Positions 16,803-27,124 of a stretch of 64,000 bases of DNA are shown here, piece after piece (position 1 is the first letter of the stretch; every line of letters begins with the position of its first letter). The translations under genes and the position numbers were made by a program. Under the pieces are notes generated by a model. It searched no databases, was not told the DNA's origin, and was given only the letters and a program-made list of their open reading frames with translations. Source of the DNA: Streptomyces sp. KMM 9044 (GTDB lineage: Bacteria > Actinomycetota > Actinomycetes > Streptomycetales > Streptomycetaceae). The stretch spans positions 1,860,001 to 1,924,000 of the forward strand of contig NZ_CP113910.1 of NCBI RefSeq assembly GCF_024701375.2. The letters are read 5' to 3'.

Positions 16803-17896
16803 TTCAGTACGAGCGAGGTCCACGACTTGATCCACTGATCGCGGTGCTCGGCGATCTTCGTCGGGTCCATGGTCTCGGGGTTCTCGGCCTGCGGTCCGAA
16901 CTCCGCGAACTCCTCGGGCACCTGGGCGGCCTCCCGCACCGGGTAGACGAACATGTTGAGCGGCATGTCCTCCTGGAACGGCTTGCTGATCAGGAAGTCG
17001 AGCAGCGCCTTGCCGCCCTCGGGGTTGCGCGCGTTGCTCAGCAGCCCCGCGTACTCCACCTGGCGGAAGCAGGTGCCGTCGGCGACACCGGTGGGCGCGG
17101 TCTTCGGCTTCGGATCGGCGTAGATCACCTCGGCGGGCGGCGAGGAGGCGTAGGACACCACCAGCGGCCGGTCGCCCCCCGCCTGCCTGCCGCCGGCCGA
17201 GCCGGAGAACTCCTCGTTGTAGGCCTGCTCCCAGCCGTCGACCACCTTCACGCCGTTGTCCTTGAGCTTCTTCCAGTAGTCCTGCCAGTTCTCGTCGCCG
17301 TACCTGGCGGCGGTGCCGAGGACGAAGCCGAGGCCGGGCGAGGAGGTGGAGGCGTTCGACGTGACGAGCAGGTCCTTGTACTCGGGCTCGGTCAGGTCGT
17401 CGAAGGTCCGCGGCGGGGCCAGGTCACGCTTCTCGAACCATTCCTTGTCGTAGTTGACGCAGACGTCACCGGTGTCGACGGGGGTGACCCGGTGCCCGTC
17501 CTCGTCGGCCCGGTACTCGGGAAGGACGGCGTCGGAGTCCTTCACCTCGTACGGCTGGAACAGCTCGTTGTCGAGGGCGCGGGACAGCAGGGTGTTGTCG
17601 ACGCCGAAGAAGACGTCGCCCTGGGGGTTGTCCTTGGTCAGGATCGCCTTGTTGACGGCCTGCCCGGCGTCGCCGTCCTCCAGGACCCTCAGCCGGTAGC
17701 CGGTCTCCTTCTCGAAGGCGGCGACGACATCCTTGGACGCGGCCCACGAGTCGTGGCTGACGAGCGTGACGGTCTTCGAACCGCCGCCGCTCCGGCCGCC
17801 GGGGCCGTCCGACCCGTCGGACGAAGAACCGCAGGCGGGCAGTGTGACCAGACCCAGCCCGACGGCCAGGATCGTGACCTTCTTGGTGATGTTCAC
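16799..17896 (-). CDS. Thiamine-type ABC importer, substrate-binding lipoprotein
   Basis: A 365-residue extracytoplasmic binding protein. The signal peptide ends in lipobox LPAC with Cys22 as the lipidation site, followed by a Gly/Ser-rich linker. The mature part contains TLVSHDSWAASKDV, DVFFGVDNTLLSRAL, DTGDVCVNYDKEWF and VVSYASSPPAEVIY, all resembling ThiB-family proteins. GTG 17896 has an AGGAGG ribosome site. It is the first gene after a TPP riboswitch, so control by intracellular thiamine pyrophosphate is expected. The ligand may be thiamine, thiamine phosphate or a pyrimidine precursor. Confidence 0.9.
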   Translation of the reverse strand: MNITKKVTILAVGLGLVTLPACGSSSDGSDGPGGRSGGGSKTVTLVSHDSWAASKDVVAAFEKETGYRLRVLEDGDAGQAVNKAILTKDNPQGDVFFGVDNTLLSRALDNELFQPYEVKDSDAVLPEYRADEDGHRVTPVDTGDVCVNYDKEWFEKRDLAPPRTFDDLTEPEYKDLLVTSNASTSSPGLGFVLGTAARYGDENWQDYWKKLKDNGVKVVDGWEQAYNEEFSGSAGGRQAGGDRPLVVSYASSPPAEVIYADPKPKTAPTGVADGTCFRQVEYAGLLSNARNPEGGKALLDFLISKPFQEDMPLNMFVYPVREAAQVPEEFAEFGPQAENPETMDPTKIAEHRDQWIKSWTSLVLK

Positions 17897-17933
17897 CGGT
17901 ATTTCCTCCTGGGGGTGACCAGGAAGAGACGCG

Positions 17934-17971
17934 GCCCTGCCCGGGACCCCCGCAAGTGCCCAGGGCAGGGC
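17934..17971 (-). promoter_or_regulatory. Strong hairpin between TPP aptamer and start codon
   Basis: GCCCTGCCC (17934-17942) pairs with GGGCAGGGC (17963-17971), leaving a 20-base loop. It lies between the riboswitch aptamer and the AGGAGG of the binding-protein gene. It could be a transcription terminator or part of the expression platform. No T-run follows it. Confidence 0.55.
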
Positions 17972-17989
17972 GCAACAGCTCGAGTGATG

Positions 17990-18078
17990 ACCGATCTCCC
18001 TACCCAGAATGACCTGGGCGAGGTTCGGAGGGTCTGCGGCCGGTGCCGCACTCTCAGCGCTGTGGCGCTCCCCTGTCG
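17990..18078 (-). promoter_or_regulatory. TPP riboswitch (THI box)
   Basis: Read on the minus strand, the region carries the conserved elements in order: CAGGGGAGCG, GCTGAGAGTGCGG, CCGCAGACCCTCCGAACCTC, the CAGGTCATTCTGGGT arm and the closing AGGGAGA. The CTGAGA and GAACCT cores are unmistakable. It precedes the three-gene ABC importer and should shut it off when thiamine pyrophosphate is plentiful. Confidence 0.93.
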
Positions 18079-18132
18079 GAATATGAACGTGTGATGGCCC
18101 GGTATGCAGTTGTTGTTCCTGTGCCGGTCAGG

Positions 18133-19263
18133 TTACCGCTCGCTCGCGGCGAGCTGACCGCAGGCCCCGTCGATCTCCTGTCCGCGGGTGTCCCGGATCG
18201 TCACCGGTACACCGTGCGAGGCGATCGCGTCCACGAACGCCCTCTCGTCCTCGGGCCGCGAGGCGGTCCACTTGGAGCCGGGCGTCGGGTTGAGCGGGAT
18301 GAGGTTGACGTGCACGGGCCTGCCCTTCAGCAGCCGCCCGAGCCGGTCACCGCGCCACGCCTGGTCGTTGATGTCCCGGATCAGCGCGTACTCGATGGAC
18401 AGCCGCCGCCCGGACCTGGCCGCGTACTCGAACCCGGAGTCCAGGACCTCGCGCACGTTCCACCGCGTGTTCACGGGGACGAGGCTGTCGCGCAGTTCGT
18501 CGTCGGGCGCGTGCAGGGAGATGGCGAGGCGGCACTTGAAGCCCTCGTCGGAGAACCGGTTGATCGCCGGCACGAGTCCGACCGTCGACACGGTGATCCC
18601 GCGCTGGGACAGCCCGAGACCGTCCGGCTCGGGATCGGTCAGGCGGCGGATGGCTCCGACGACCCGGTTGTAGTTGGCGAGCGGCTCACCCATCCCCATG
18701 AAGACGATGTTGCTCAGCCGCGCCGGCCCGCCGGGGACCTCCCCGTCCCGCAGCGACCGCATCCCGTCCACGATCTGGTGCACGATCTCCGCGGTGGACA
18801 GGTTCCGGTCGAGACCGGCCTGCCCGGTCGCACAGAACGGACAGTTCATGCCGCAGCCCGCCTGCGAGCTGATGCACATCGTCACCCTGTCCGGGTAGCG
18901 CATGAGCACCGACTCGACGAGAGTCCCGTCGAACAGCTTCCACAGTGTCTTGCGGGTGGTGCCCTGGTCGGTGGACAGGTGCCGGACCACCGACATCAGC
19001 TCCGGAAGCAGCGCCTCCTGCAGCTTGGCCCGGGCCCCGGCGGGAATGTCGGTCCACTGCTCCGGGTCGTGCGCGTACCGCGCGAAGTAGTGCTGCGAGA
19101 GCTGCTTCGCCCGGAACGGCTTCTCACCGGCCGCTGCGACCGCCTCCTTGCGCTCGGCGGGCGTGAGGTCGGCGAGGTGCCGCGGCGGCTTCTTCGCTCC
19201 GCGGGGGGCGACGAAGGCGAGCTCACCGGGAGCAGGACGGGCCACGGTCGGGCAACTCCTCAT
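18133..19263 (-). CDS. rlmN: 23S rRNA (adenine-2503-C2)-methyltransferase
   Basis: A 376-residue radical-SAM enzyme that methylates A2503 of 23S rRNA (and tRNA A37 in some bacteria). The iron-sulfur motif CGMNCPFC gives CxxxCxxC in [14 protein letters not shown] near residue 136. [18 protein letters not shown] and the C-terminal catalytic cysteine region ENTRG-type [15 protein letters not shown] are present. ATG 19263 gives the N-terminus [15 protein letters not shown]; the shorter conserved start is not distinct. It is monocistronic. The 3' end at 18133 lies just beyond the TPP riboswitch promoter region. Confidence 0.93.
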   Translation of the reverse strand: MRSCPTVARPAPGELAFVAPRGAKKPPRHLADLTPAERKEAVAAAGEKPFRAKQLSQHYFARYAHDPEQWTDIPAGARAKLQEALLPELMSVVRHLSTDQGTTRKTLWKLFDGTLVESVLMRYPDRVTMCISSQAGCGMNCPFCATGQAGLDRNLSTAEIVHQIVDGMRSLRDGEVPGGPARLSNIVFMGMGEPLANYNRVVGAIRRLTDPEPDGLGLSQRGITVSTVGLVPAINRFSDEGFKCRLAISLHAPDDELRDSLVPVNTRWNVREVLDSGFEYAARSGRRLSIEYALIRDINDQAWRGDRLGRLLKGRPVHVNLIPLNPTPGSKWTASRPEDERAFVDAIASHGVPVTIRDTRGQEIDGACGQLAASER

Positions 19264-19277
19264 GACGACGGGTCCTA

Positions 19278-19364
19278 CGGCACCCCCATCGGCGGGGGAG
19301 GCTCAGGTCTCCTGGCTCCGGCATGGCCGTACCGTCGGAACACCCCCGCATCGGCGGGGATGTG
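19278..19364. CRISPR. CRISPR-like two-repeat module (candidate), no cas genes
   Basis: A 29-bp unit at 19336-19364 begins CGGAACACCCCCGC, has loop ATCG and continues GCGGGGATGTG. A shorter variant at 19278-19302 (CGGCACCCCCATCGGCGGGG) lies 33 bases before it. The stem CCCCGC/GCGGGG and flanks resemble type I-E repeats of Streptomyces. The unit at 41730-41758 matches the second repeat in 22 of 29 positions, and both modules are 87 bp with repeat starts 58 bp apart. No cas gene is in the window. It may be an orphan array remnant or a dispersed intergenic element. Confidence 0.4.
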
Positions 19365-19365
19365 C

Positions 19366-19399
19366 GAAAGGGCCCGCAGCCAGTGCCGCGGGCCCTTTC
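19366..19399 (-). terminator. Terminator of the cdsA unit
   Basis: GAAAGGGCCCGC and GCGGGCCCTTTC form a perfect 12-bp stem around a 10-base loop, 17 bases after the cdsA stop on the minus strand. Confidence 0.8.
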
Positions 19400-19416
19400 A
19401 GCGTACCTGATGACTG

Positions 19417-20553
19417 TCAACCCGAGCCGACGAAGATCACCAACAGCAACCACACCACCGGCGCCGTGGGCAACAGCGAGTCCAGCCGGTCCATGATGCC
19501 ACCGTGCCCCGGCAGCAGTGTGCCCATGTCCTTGATGCCGAGGTCCCGCTTGATCATGGATTCCCCCAGGTCACCGAGGGTGGCACTGACCGAGACAGCC
19601 AGGCCGAGCAGCAGCCCCTGCCACCAGGTGCCGTCGTCGATCAGGAACTGCATACACAGCGCGCCCGCCGCCATGGCGAACCCGACCGCGCCCAGCAGAC
19701 CCTCACGGGTCTTGCCGGGGCTGATGCGCGGGGCGAGCTTGTGCGTGCCGAAACGCCAGCCGACGGCGTACGCACCGGTGTCGGCGACGACCGTGATCAC
19801 TATGAACGTCAGCACCCGCCAGGGCCCGTCGTCCGCGGCCAGCATCATCGACACGAAGGTCGCCAGGAACGGCACGTAGAACGCGGCGAAGACCCCCGCC
19901 GTGACATCCCTGAGGTAGTTCTCGGGCGGCTGGGCCATCCGCCGGACCAGCACCGCCAGCGCGGTGAGCGCCACGGCGATCCAGGCGCCGTCACTGCCCC
20001 AGACGTACCCGGAGACGATCATGGCCGCCCCGCCGACGGCGAGCGGCACGAACGGCGCCTTGATGCCCTTGCGCTCCTCGAGCCGCTTCGTCAGCTCCCG
20101 CAGGCCCACCCCTATGGCGACGGCGACAACGCCGACGAAGACAGCCTTGACGACGAACAGCGACACGGCGACCAGCGCGCCGAGCCCGAGGCCGACCCCT
20201 ATCGCGGCGCTCAGGTTGCGCCCCGCGGTCCTCTTCTGCGGTGGGGGCACCGGCTGCGGGGCGTCGGACATGGACTCCGGATTCTGCGGATGGTGCGGCA
20301 TCTCCCCGGGGTGGGGACGCGCCCGCGTCGTCTCGTCTCGGACCAGGGGACCGCTCAGCCGAGCAGCCCCCTGGTCCACGTCCTGGTCACCGCCGTGTTC
20401 GGGTGCGCCGGGCACGGTGGGCATGGGGCGAGTCTGCTGCGCGTAGTGCGCATCGTACGGGGGACCCGCCGGACCGGCTTCCTGGACGGGCCCCCGGTCG
20501 GGCGGCCCCCAGTACCCGGCCTGCGGCGGCGCCTCCCAGGAAGAGTCGTTCAT
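19417..20553 (-). CDS. cdsA: Phosphatidate cytidylyltransferase
   Basis: A 378-residue membrane enzyme that makes CDP-diacylglycerol from phosphatidate and CTP, the precursor of phosphatidylglycerol, cardiolipin and phosphatidylinositol. The first 105 residues are a Pro/Gly-rich cytoplasmic extension. About seven or eight membrane segments follow. The CDS signature is complete near the C-terminus: SATLGDLGESMIKRDLGIKD and PGHGGIMDRLDSLL. ATG 20553 shares one base with the frr stop (TGATG), implying coupling. It is the last gene of pyrH-frr-cdsA. Confidence 0.92.
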   Translation of the reverse strand: MNDSSWEAPPQAGYWGPPDRGPVQEAGPAGPPYDAHYAQQTRPMPTVPGAPEHGGDQDVDQGAARLSGPLVRDETTRARPHPGEMPHHPQNPESMSDAPQPVPPPQKRTAGRNLSAAIGVGLGLGALVAVSLFVVKAVFVGVVAVAIGVGLRELTKRLEERKGIKAPFVPLAVGGAAMIVSGYVWGSDGAWIAVALTALAVLVRRMAQPPENYLRDVTAGVFAAFYVPFLATFVSMMLAADDGPWRVLTFIVITVVADTGAYAVGWRFGTHKLAPRISPGKTREGLLGAVGFAMAAGALCMQFLIDDGTWWQGLLLGLAVSVSATLGDLGESMIKRDLGIKDMGTLLPGHGGIMDRLDSLLPTAPVVWLLLVIFVGSG

Positions 20554-21110
20554 CAGACCTCGAGCAGTTCCGCTTCCTTGTGCTTCAGGAGCTCGTCCAC
20601 CTGGGCGACGTACTTCGCTGTGGTGTCGTCGAGCTCCTTCTCCGCACGGCGCCCCTCGTCCTCGCCGACCTCGCCGTCCTTGATCATCTTGTCGATGGCG
20701 TCCTTGGCCTTGCGGCGCACGGAACGGATGGAGACCTTGGCGTCCTCGGCCTTGGCCTTGGCCACCTTGATGTAGTCGCGGCGGCGCTCCTCGGTCAGCT
20801 CGGGAAACACCACGCGGATGATGTTGCCGTCGTTGCTCGGGTTGACTCCCAGGTCGGAGTCCCGGATGGCCTGCTCGATGTTGCGCAGCGCGCTCTTGTC
20901 GAACGGCGTCACCACGGCCATCCGCGGCTCGGGCACGGAGAACGAGGCCAGCTGGTTGATCGGCGTCGGCGCACCGTAGTAGTCGGCCACGATCTTGTTG
21001 AACATCGCCGGGTGCGCACGGCCGGTGCGGATCGCGGCGAAGTCCTCCTTGGCGACCACGACGGCCTTCTCCATCTTCTCCTCGGCTTCGAGGAGGGTCT
21101 CTTCGATCAC
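20553..21110 (-). CDS. frr: Ribosome recycling factor
   Basis: This 185-residue protein has the standard RRF length. The N-terminus is [20 protein letters not shown], then [16 protein letters not shown], then the conserved PPLTEERR-like [14 protein letters not shown]. It acts with EF-G to split post-termination ribosomes. GTG 21110 is chosen because it gives the usual N-terminus and has GGAG eight bases upstream. The frame is open back to 21296 but that part has no RRF character. Confidence 0.95.
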   Translation of the reverse strand: MIEETLLEAEEKMEKAVVVAKEDFAAIRTGRAHPAMFNKIVADYYGAPTPINQLASFSVPEPRMAVVTPFDKSALRNIEQAIRDSDLGVNPSNDGNIIRVVFPELTEERRRDYIKVAKAKAEDAKVSIRSVRRKAKDAIDKMIKDGEVGEDEGRRAEKELDDTTAKYVAQVDELLKHKEAELLEV

Positions 21111-21292
21111 CACTTGCTCCTGCGTGTCTTGAGTAGGCCCGGCCGCGGTTCCCTGTCGGGGCAACGACCGGCTGCGTCGCGTCTTCTTCCTGCACGGTTC
21201 CCGACCGGGGGGGGGCATTGTCCATCCCCCGGTCCGGTCCGCCCCGTCCGTCCCCCGGGGTGTCGCCCCTCGGACGGGTGCTTGCGGTCCGG

Positions 21293-23084
<1,792 letters not shown>

Positions 23085-23186
23085 GAGTCTGTGAGTCTTC
23101 CTCGAAGTCTGGAGAATCGGAGATCTGCGGGGTCTTCGGTGCTCAGTGAGACGGAGGACCGTGACACGCCGCGCGCCTACGGGTGA

Positions 23187-23224
23187 ACGGCGGGAGCGGA
23201 CTTCATGTCACCCGCTCCCGCCGT
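23187..23224 (-). terminator. Hairpin between rpsB and tsf
   Basis: A 13-bp perfect stem (ACGGCGGGAGCGG with CCGCTCCCGCCGT) encloses a 12-base loop, 20 bases after the rpsB stop. It may act as a partial terminator that lowers tsf expression relative to rpsB. Confidence 0.7.
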
Positions 23225-23244
23225 CATCAGCCCGGACGGGCAGG

Positions 23245-24222
23245 TCAGGCCTGGTCGGCCTCGGCGGCCGGAGCGGCGTCGGCCGCGGGGGCCTCCTCGG
23301 CCGGCTTCTCGGCCTCGGCGGCCGGAGCCTCGGCCTCGGCGGCCGGAGCCTCGGCCTCGGCGGCCGGAGCCTCGGCCGCGGGGGCCGGAGCCTCGGCGGC
23401 CTCGGCGGGCTTCTCGGCCTCGGCGGCGGCCGGGGCCTCGTCGGCCTTCTTCTCGCCCTCGAGCAGGTCGCGCTCCCACTCGGCGAGGGGCTCGCTCGCG
23501 GCCTTCTCGCCCTTGCCCCCGGTGGCGACACCGGAGCGGGAGATGAGGCCCTCGGCGACCGCGTCGGCGATCACACGGGTGAGCAGGGTGACGGAGCGGA
23601 TCGCGTCGTCGTTGCCCGGGATCTTGTAGTCGACCTCGTCGGGGTCACAGTTGGTGTCGAGGATGGCGACGACCGGGATGTTGAGCTTCCGGGCCTCGCC
23701 GACCGCGATGTGCTCCTTCTTGGTGTCCACGATCCAGACAGCGCTGGGCACCTTCTGCATCTCGCGGATACCGCCGAGGGTCTTCTCCAGCTTGGCCTTC
23801 TCACGGGAGAGGACCAGCAGTTCCTTCTTGGTGAGGCCGGAGGCGGCCACGTCCTCGAAGTCGATCTGCTCGAGCTCCTTGAGGCGCTGCAGACGCTTGT
23901 AGACGGTCGAGAAGTTGGTGAGCATGCCGCCCAGCCAGCGCTGGTTGACGTACGGCATGCCGACGCGGGTGGCCTGCTCCGCGATGGCCTCCTGCGCCTG
24001 CTTCTTCGTACCGACGAACATGACCGTGCCGCCGTGGGCGACGGTCTCCTTGACGAACTCGTAGGCGCGGTCGATGTACGACAGCGACTGGAGCAGGTCG
24101 ATGATGTAGATGCCGTTGCGCTCCGTGAAGATGAAGCGCTTCATCTTCGGGTTCCAACGACGGGTCTGGTGACCGAAGTGGACGCCGCTCTCCAGCAGCT
24201 CCCGCATCGTGACGACGGCCAT
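23245..24222 (-). CDS. rpsB: 30S ribosomal protein S2
   Basis: A 325-residue S2. Residues 1-240 are the conserved protein ([69 protein letters not shown]). The last 75 or so residues are an Ala/Glu/Pro-rich tail with APAAEAE repeats, much longer than the E. coli protein (241). ATG 24222 follows AAGGAGAT. The tail is encoded by 21-bp tandem repeats and probably varies between strains. Confidence 0.95.
   Translation of the reverse strand: MAVVTMRELLESGVHFGHQTRRWNPKMKRFIFTERNGIYIIDLLQSLSYIDRAYEFVKETVAHGGTVMFVGTKKQAQEAIAEQATRVGMPYVNQRWLGGMLTNFSTVYKRLQRLKELEQIDFEDVAASGLTKKELLVLSREKAKLEKTLGGIREMQKVPSAVWIVDTKKEHIAVGEARKLNIPVVAILDTNCDPDEVDYKIPGNDDAIRSVTLLTRVIADAVAEGLISRSGVATGGKGEKAASEPLAEWERDLLEGEKKADEAPAAAEAEKPAEAAEAPAPAAEAPAAEAEAPAAEAEAPAAEAEKPAEEAPAADAAPAAEADQA
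23257..23440. repeat. 21-bp tandem repeats encoding the S2 acidic tail
   Basis: Units close to GCCTCGGCCTCGGCGGCCGG recur head to tail, most regularly from about 23305 to 23375. They encode APAAEAE units on the minus strand. Because the unit is 21 bp, copy changes keep the frame. Confidence 0.75.
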
Positions 24223-24501
24223 GGCCGTATCTCCTTGGTTTTCTCGGTTGTGCCGCGGGAGCCGGCGGCTCCCGCGCCTGACGCCCACGACGCGCCGTTG
24301 CCACGAAGGACCGAGGGGCGCTGACACCGGGAGCGGCCGTGACCGGTCCTGATGTCGGGGCGTGCGAAGTCGACCCGGTGACCCGGGTCGCCACCAGAAG
24401 TGTACGGGACCCGCGGGGCACCGGGTGACGCCGTTGTCCACAACCGGGTGACGGTCCACAGGTCCGGGCCGTGATCACGGATTCCGTGGAGGCTTTCCGG
24501 C

Positions 24502-25158
24502 ATGCGAGTGAACCGATTCGTGCGGCGGTCCGTGAGCCGGTCCGTGCGCCGATTTCCGAGGGTGTGGGCGCGCTTGATCGTCCTGCTGGTCCTGACACCG
24601 GCGGTCCTGTCGCCCCCGCCGCCCTCATCGCCGCCGCTGCGGCTCGCGGCCTCGGCCGGGGACACCGCTCGGGCCGGTGCCGGGGGGCCGGCCGTCGGAC
24701 GGGTCTGGCCCGTGGGGACACGGCCCCGGGTGCTGCGGGGCTGGGAACCGCCAAAGACCCCGTACGGGCGCGGGCACCGGGGAGTGGACCTGGCGGCGGT
24801 GCCGGGGACACCGGTGCGGGCGGTGGCAGCGGGCCGGGTCTCCTTCGCCGGCCAGGTGGCCGGCCGGGGTGTCGTCTCGGTGGAGTTGTCGGACACGGGG
24901 ACACCGCCGCTGCGTACGACCTATGAGCCGGTCCGCCCGTCGGTGGAGAAGGGGGCCGAGGTGGCACCGGGCGAGGTGGTCGGAGCGGTGGCGGCGACGG
25001 AACCGGCGAGGAGTCCGCACTGCACGGCTCCCTGCCTGCACTGGGGCCTGCTCAGAGCGGACGTCTACCTCGACCCGCTCGCCCTGCTCCCGCCCTGGCT
25101 CCTGCGCGCCGGCCCGCCGAGACTCCTCCCGGTCCTCGGCCTTCCGGTACCGGAGTGA
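24502..25158 (+). CDS. M23-family peptidoglycan metallopeptidase
   Basis: A 218-residue secreted or membrane-bound protein. An Arg-rich start is followed by the hydrophobic segment LIVLLVLTPAVL (residues 27-38) and a Pro/Ser stretch. The LytM/M23 domain spans about 90-190 with the zinc ligands in GHRGVDLAAVPG (His and Asp) and in CLHWGLL (His). It would cleave peptidoglycan cross-bridges or act as an activator if the pocket is incomplete. ATG 24502 is chosen. It is divergent from rpsB across about 280 bases that should hold both promoters. Confidence 0.85.
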   Translation: MRVNRFVRRSVSRSVRRFPRVWARLIVLLVLTPAVLSPPPPSSPPLRLAASAGDTARAGAGGPAVGRVWPVGTRPRVLRGWEPPKTPYGRGHRGVDLAAVPGTPVRAVAAGRVSFAGQVAGRGVVSVELSDTGTPPLRTTYEPVRPSVEKGAEVAPGEVVGAVAATEPARSPHCTAPCLHWGLLRADVYLDPLALLPPWLLRAGPPRLLPVLGLPVPE

Positions 25159-25293
25159 CCGGCAGGGCGGGACCGGGCCGGCCGACAGGGGTTCCTGCCG
25201 CCCCGTGAATGCGCCGGGAGCAGCCGTCACGCGCCGGAGCACCGCACGTCCGGTGTCGAGGTGTCCGGGTCCAGGGCCGGGACTCCGGGCTCG

Positions 25294-25875
25294 TCAGGGC
25301 TGGATGCCGCGCAGGGTCATGGCGACCGCGGCTTCCGTGACCGTCTCCGGGTGTTCGGCGGCGCCGAGTTCGATGCGGCGCACCGCCGCGTCGACCACAC
25401 CCTGGAGCAGCATCGCGGCGAGCCGGGGCTGGCCGTGGCCCAGTTCGCCCAGGGCCTCGACGATCATCGCGATGAGGCCGCCGTGGGCAGCGCGGATCTT
25501 CTCCCGGGCGCCCGCGTCGAGTTCGCTCGCGGAGATCGCCACCACGGCCCGGTGACGCCGGTCCCCGACCAGCTCCAGCTGCTTGCGGACGTACGCCTCG
25601 ACCTTGGCTTCGGCGCCGTCGGCCGCGGCCATGGCCGTCTCCACCTCGGTCGCCCAGACCGGGAAGTCGACCTCGCACAGCTCCTCGACGACGGCCGCCC
25701 GGGACCGGAAGTACTCGTACACGGAGGAGCGCGCCAGGCCCGTGCGCTCGGCGAGGGCGGGGAAGGTCAGTGCCTCCGTACCGCCCTCGGACAGCAGGGA
25801 GCGTGCCGCGTCCAGCAGGGCGGCGCGTTGCATCGACCGGTGCTCGGCCACGGAGGCCGCTCGAATCCTTGGCAC
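25294..25875 (-). CDS. TetR/AcrR-family transcriptional regulator
   Basis: A 193-residue repressor. The N-terminal DNA-binding domain has AALLDAARSLLSEGG and the helix-turn-helix core TGLARSSVYEYFRSRAAVVE. The C-terminal ligand domain is helical and ends AVAMTLRGIQP. It sits between an M23 peptidase gene (converging) and whiG, and no target is obvious. ATG 25875 gives MPRIRAASVAEHRSM. Confidence 0.88.
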   Translation of the reverse strand: MPRIRAASVAEHRSMQRAALLDAARSLLSEGGTEALTFPALAERTGLARSSVYEYFRSRAAVVEELCEVDFPVWATEVETAMAAADGAEAKVEAYVRKQLELVGDRRHRAVVAISASELDAGAREKIRAAHGGLIAMIVEALGELGHGQPRLAAMLLQGVVDAAVRRIELGAAEHPETVTEAAVAMTLRGIQP

Positions 25876-25970
25876 GCCACCACTTTACGGACGCACCGCG
25901 CGAGGCGGGAGTCCCCCGGCCGAAACCGCAGGTCGGACGGGCCCACCCCGGCGGAGGGCCGACGGCCGGC

Positions 25971-26813
25971 TCAGCCCCGGAAACCCGTCAGCTTCGCCCT
26001 GAGCTGGAGGACGGACTTGGTGTGGATCTGACTGACCCTGCTCTCGGTGACCCCCAGCACATGGCCGATCTCGGCCAGGGTGAGCCCTTCGTAGTAGTAG
26101 AGCGTGACCACGGTCTTCTCCCGCTCCGGGAGTGTGTTGATCGCCCGGGCCAGGAACCGCCGCAACTCCCGGCCCTCGGCCACTTCCACCGGGTTGTCGG
26201 CGGTGGTGTCCTCCAGGGTGTCCATCAGGCTGAGCCGGTCGCCGCCGTCCCCTCCGGCATGCAGCAACTCCTCCAGGGCGACGACGTTGGCGAGCGACAG
26301 CTGGCTGAAAACCGCGTGCAGTTCGTCCACGGCGATGCCCATCTCACCGGCGACCTCGCTCTCCGTCGGCGTACGCCTGAGCCGCGCCTCCAGTGTCGCG
26401 TACGCCCGCTCGACATTGCGTGCCTTCTGCCGCACCGAGCGCGGAATCCAGTCCAGGGCCCGCAGTTCGTCGATCATCGCGCCTCTGATGCGGGTGATCG
26501 CGTAGGTCTCGAACTTGATCTCCCGGTCCACGTCGAACTTCTCGATCGCGTCGATCAGCCCGAACACCCCGGAGGAGACGAAGTCCGCCTGGTCGACATT
26601 GGGCGGCAGACCCACGCTGACCCGGCCCGCGACATACTTCACCAGCGGCGAGTAGTGGAGGATCAACTGCTCCCGCAGCCGCTCGTCGCCCGTCGCCTTG
26701 TACGACCGCCACAGCTCGTCGAGTGTCGAGGGAGCGGGCGGTCGCACGCTGCCACCGTCACGGGCGGCTGGGGGGATCGCCGCCCGGTCGGACCCGGAGG
26801 TGTGCTGGGGCAT
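25971..26813 (-). CDS. whiG: RNA polymerase sigma factor WhiG
   Basis: A 280-residue FliA/WhiG-type sigma factor that commits aerial hyphae to sporulation in Streptomyces and, from known biology, drives whiH and whiI. Region 2 is seen in [20 protein letters not shown] and [19 protein letters not shown], region 3 in [20 protein letters not shown] and region 4 helix-turn-helix in [23 protein letters not shown] 26813 gives [20 protein letters not shown] and follows GAGGCGACGA. The upstream 310 bases hold its promoter region. It is known to be held by RsiG with c-di-GMP; no rsiG is seen here. Confidence 0.93.
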   Translation of the reverse strand: MPQHTSGSDRAAIPPAARDGGSVRPPAPSTLDELWRSYKATGDERLREQLILHYSPLVKYVAGRVSVGLPPNVDQADFVSSGVFGLIDAIEKFDVDREIKFETYAITRIRGAMIDELRALDWIPRSVRQKARNVERAYATLEARLRRTPTESEVAGEMGIAVDELHAVFSQLSLANVVALEELLHAGGDGGDRLSLMDTLEDTTADNPVEVAEGRELRRFLARAINTLPEREKTVVTLYYYEGLTLAEIGHVLGVTESRVSQIHTKSVLQLRAKLTGFRG

Positions 26814-27124
26814 TCGTCGCCTCGTGCCGTTCTGCAGTGGACTGGTGCTGCCTGGGTGAGCTGTCTGTGCTGCCTGCCCGTATCGCCTGCGGTTGCCGCC
26901 TGCGGGGCTTCCCTCCATGCCGTCGTTCCGTGCGGGACGCTTGTGAGCGTAGCGTGACTGCGGCGTCGCTGTGCGCGAAGAAGTGAGGTCGGGGCGGGTG
27001 CGAGCACGTCCCGCACGCCACCCCGCCGGGTGAATCCCGTCGCTCTACGTGATCACCCGGGTGCCCCAACTGACTTGCTTTCCAAGGGGGGTAGCCGTTC
27101 CCCCGGACGGCCGAACACCCTCCG
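26814..27124. other. Intergenic region between dprA and whiG
   Basis: 311 bases without a convincing gene. It holds the whiG 5' region (GAGG ribosome site near 26820) and the downstream side of dprA. ORFs here look like shadows. No strong palindrome or consensus promoter was found. Confidence 0.5.

Noticed and set aside
13437..16838. Very long plus-strand ORF opposite the thiamine importer
   Set aside because: It lies antisense to three well-recognised genes and is rich in His, Gln and Arg without domains.
21205..21220. Poly-G tract between frr and pyrH
   Set aside because: A homopolymer in non-coding DNA with no associated feature; recorded as a possible error site only.
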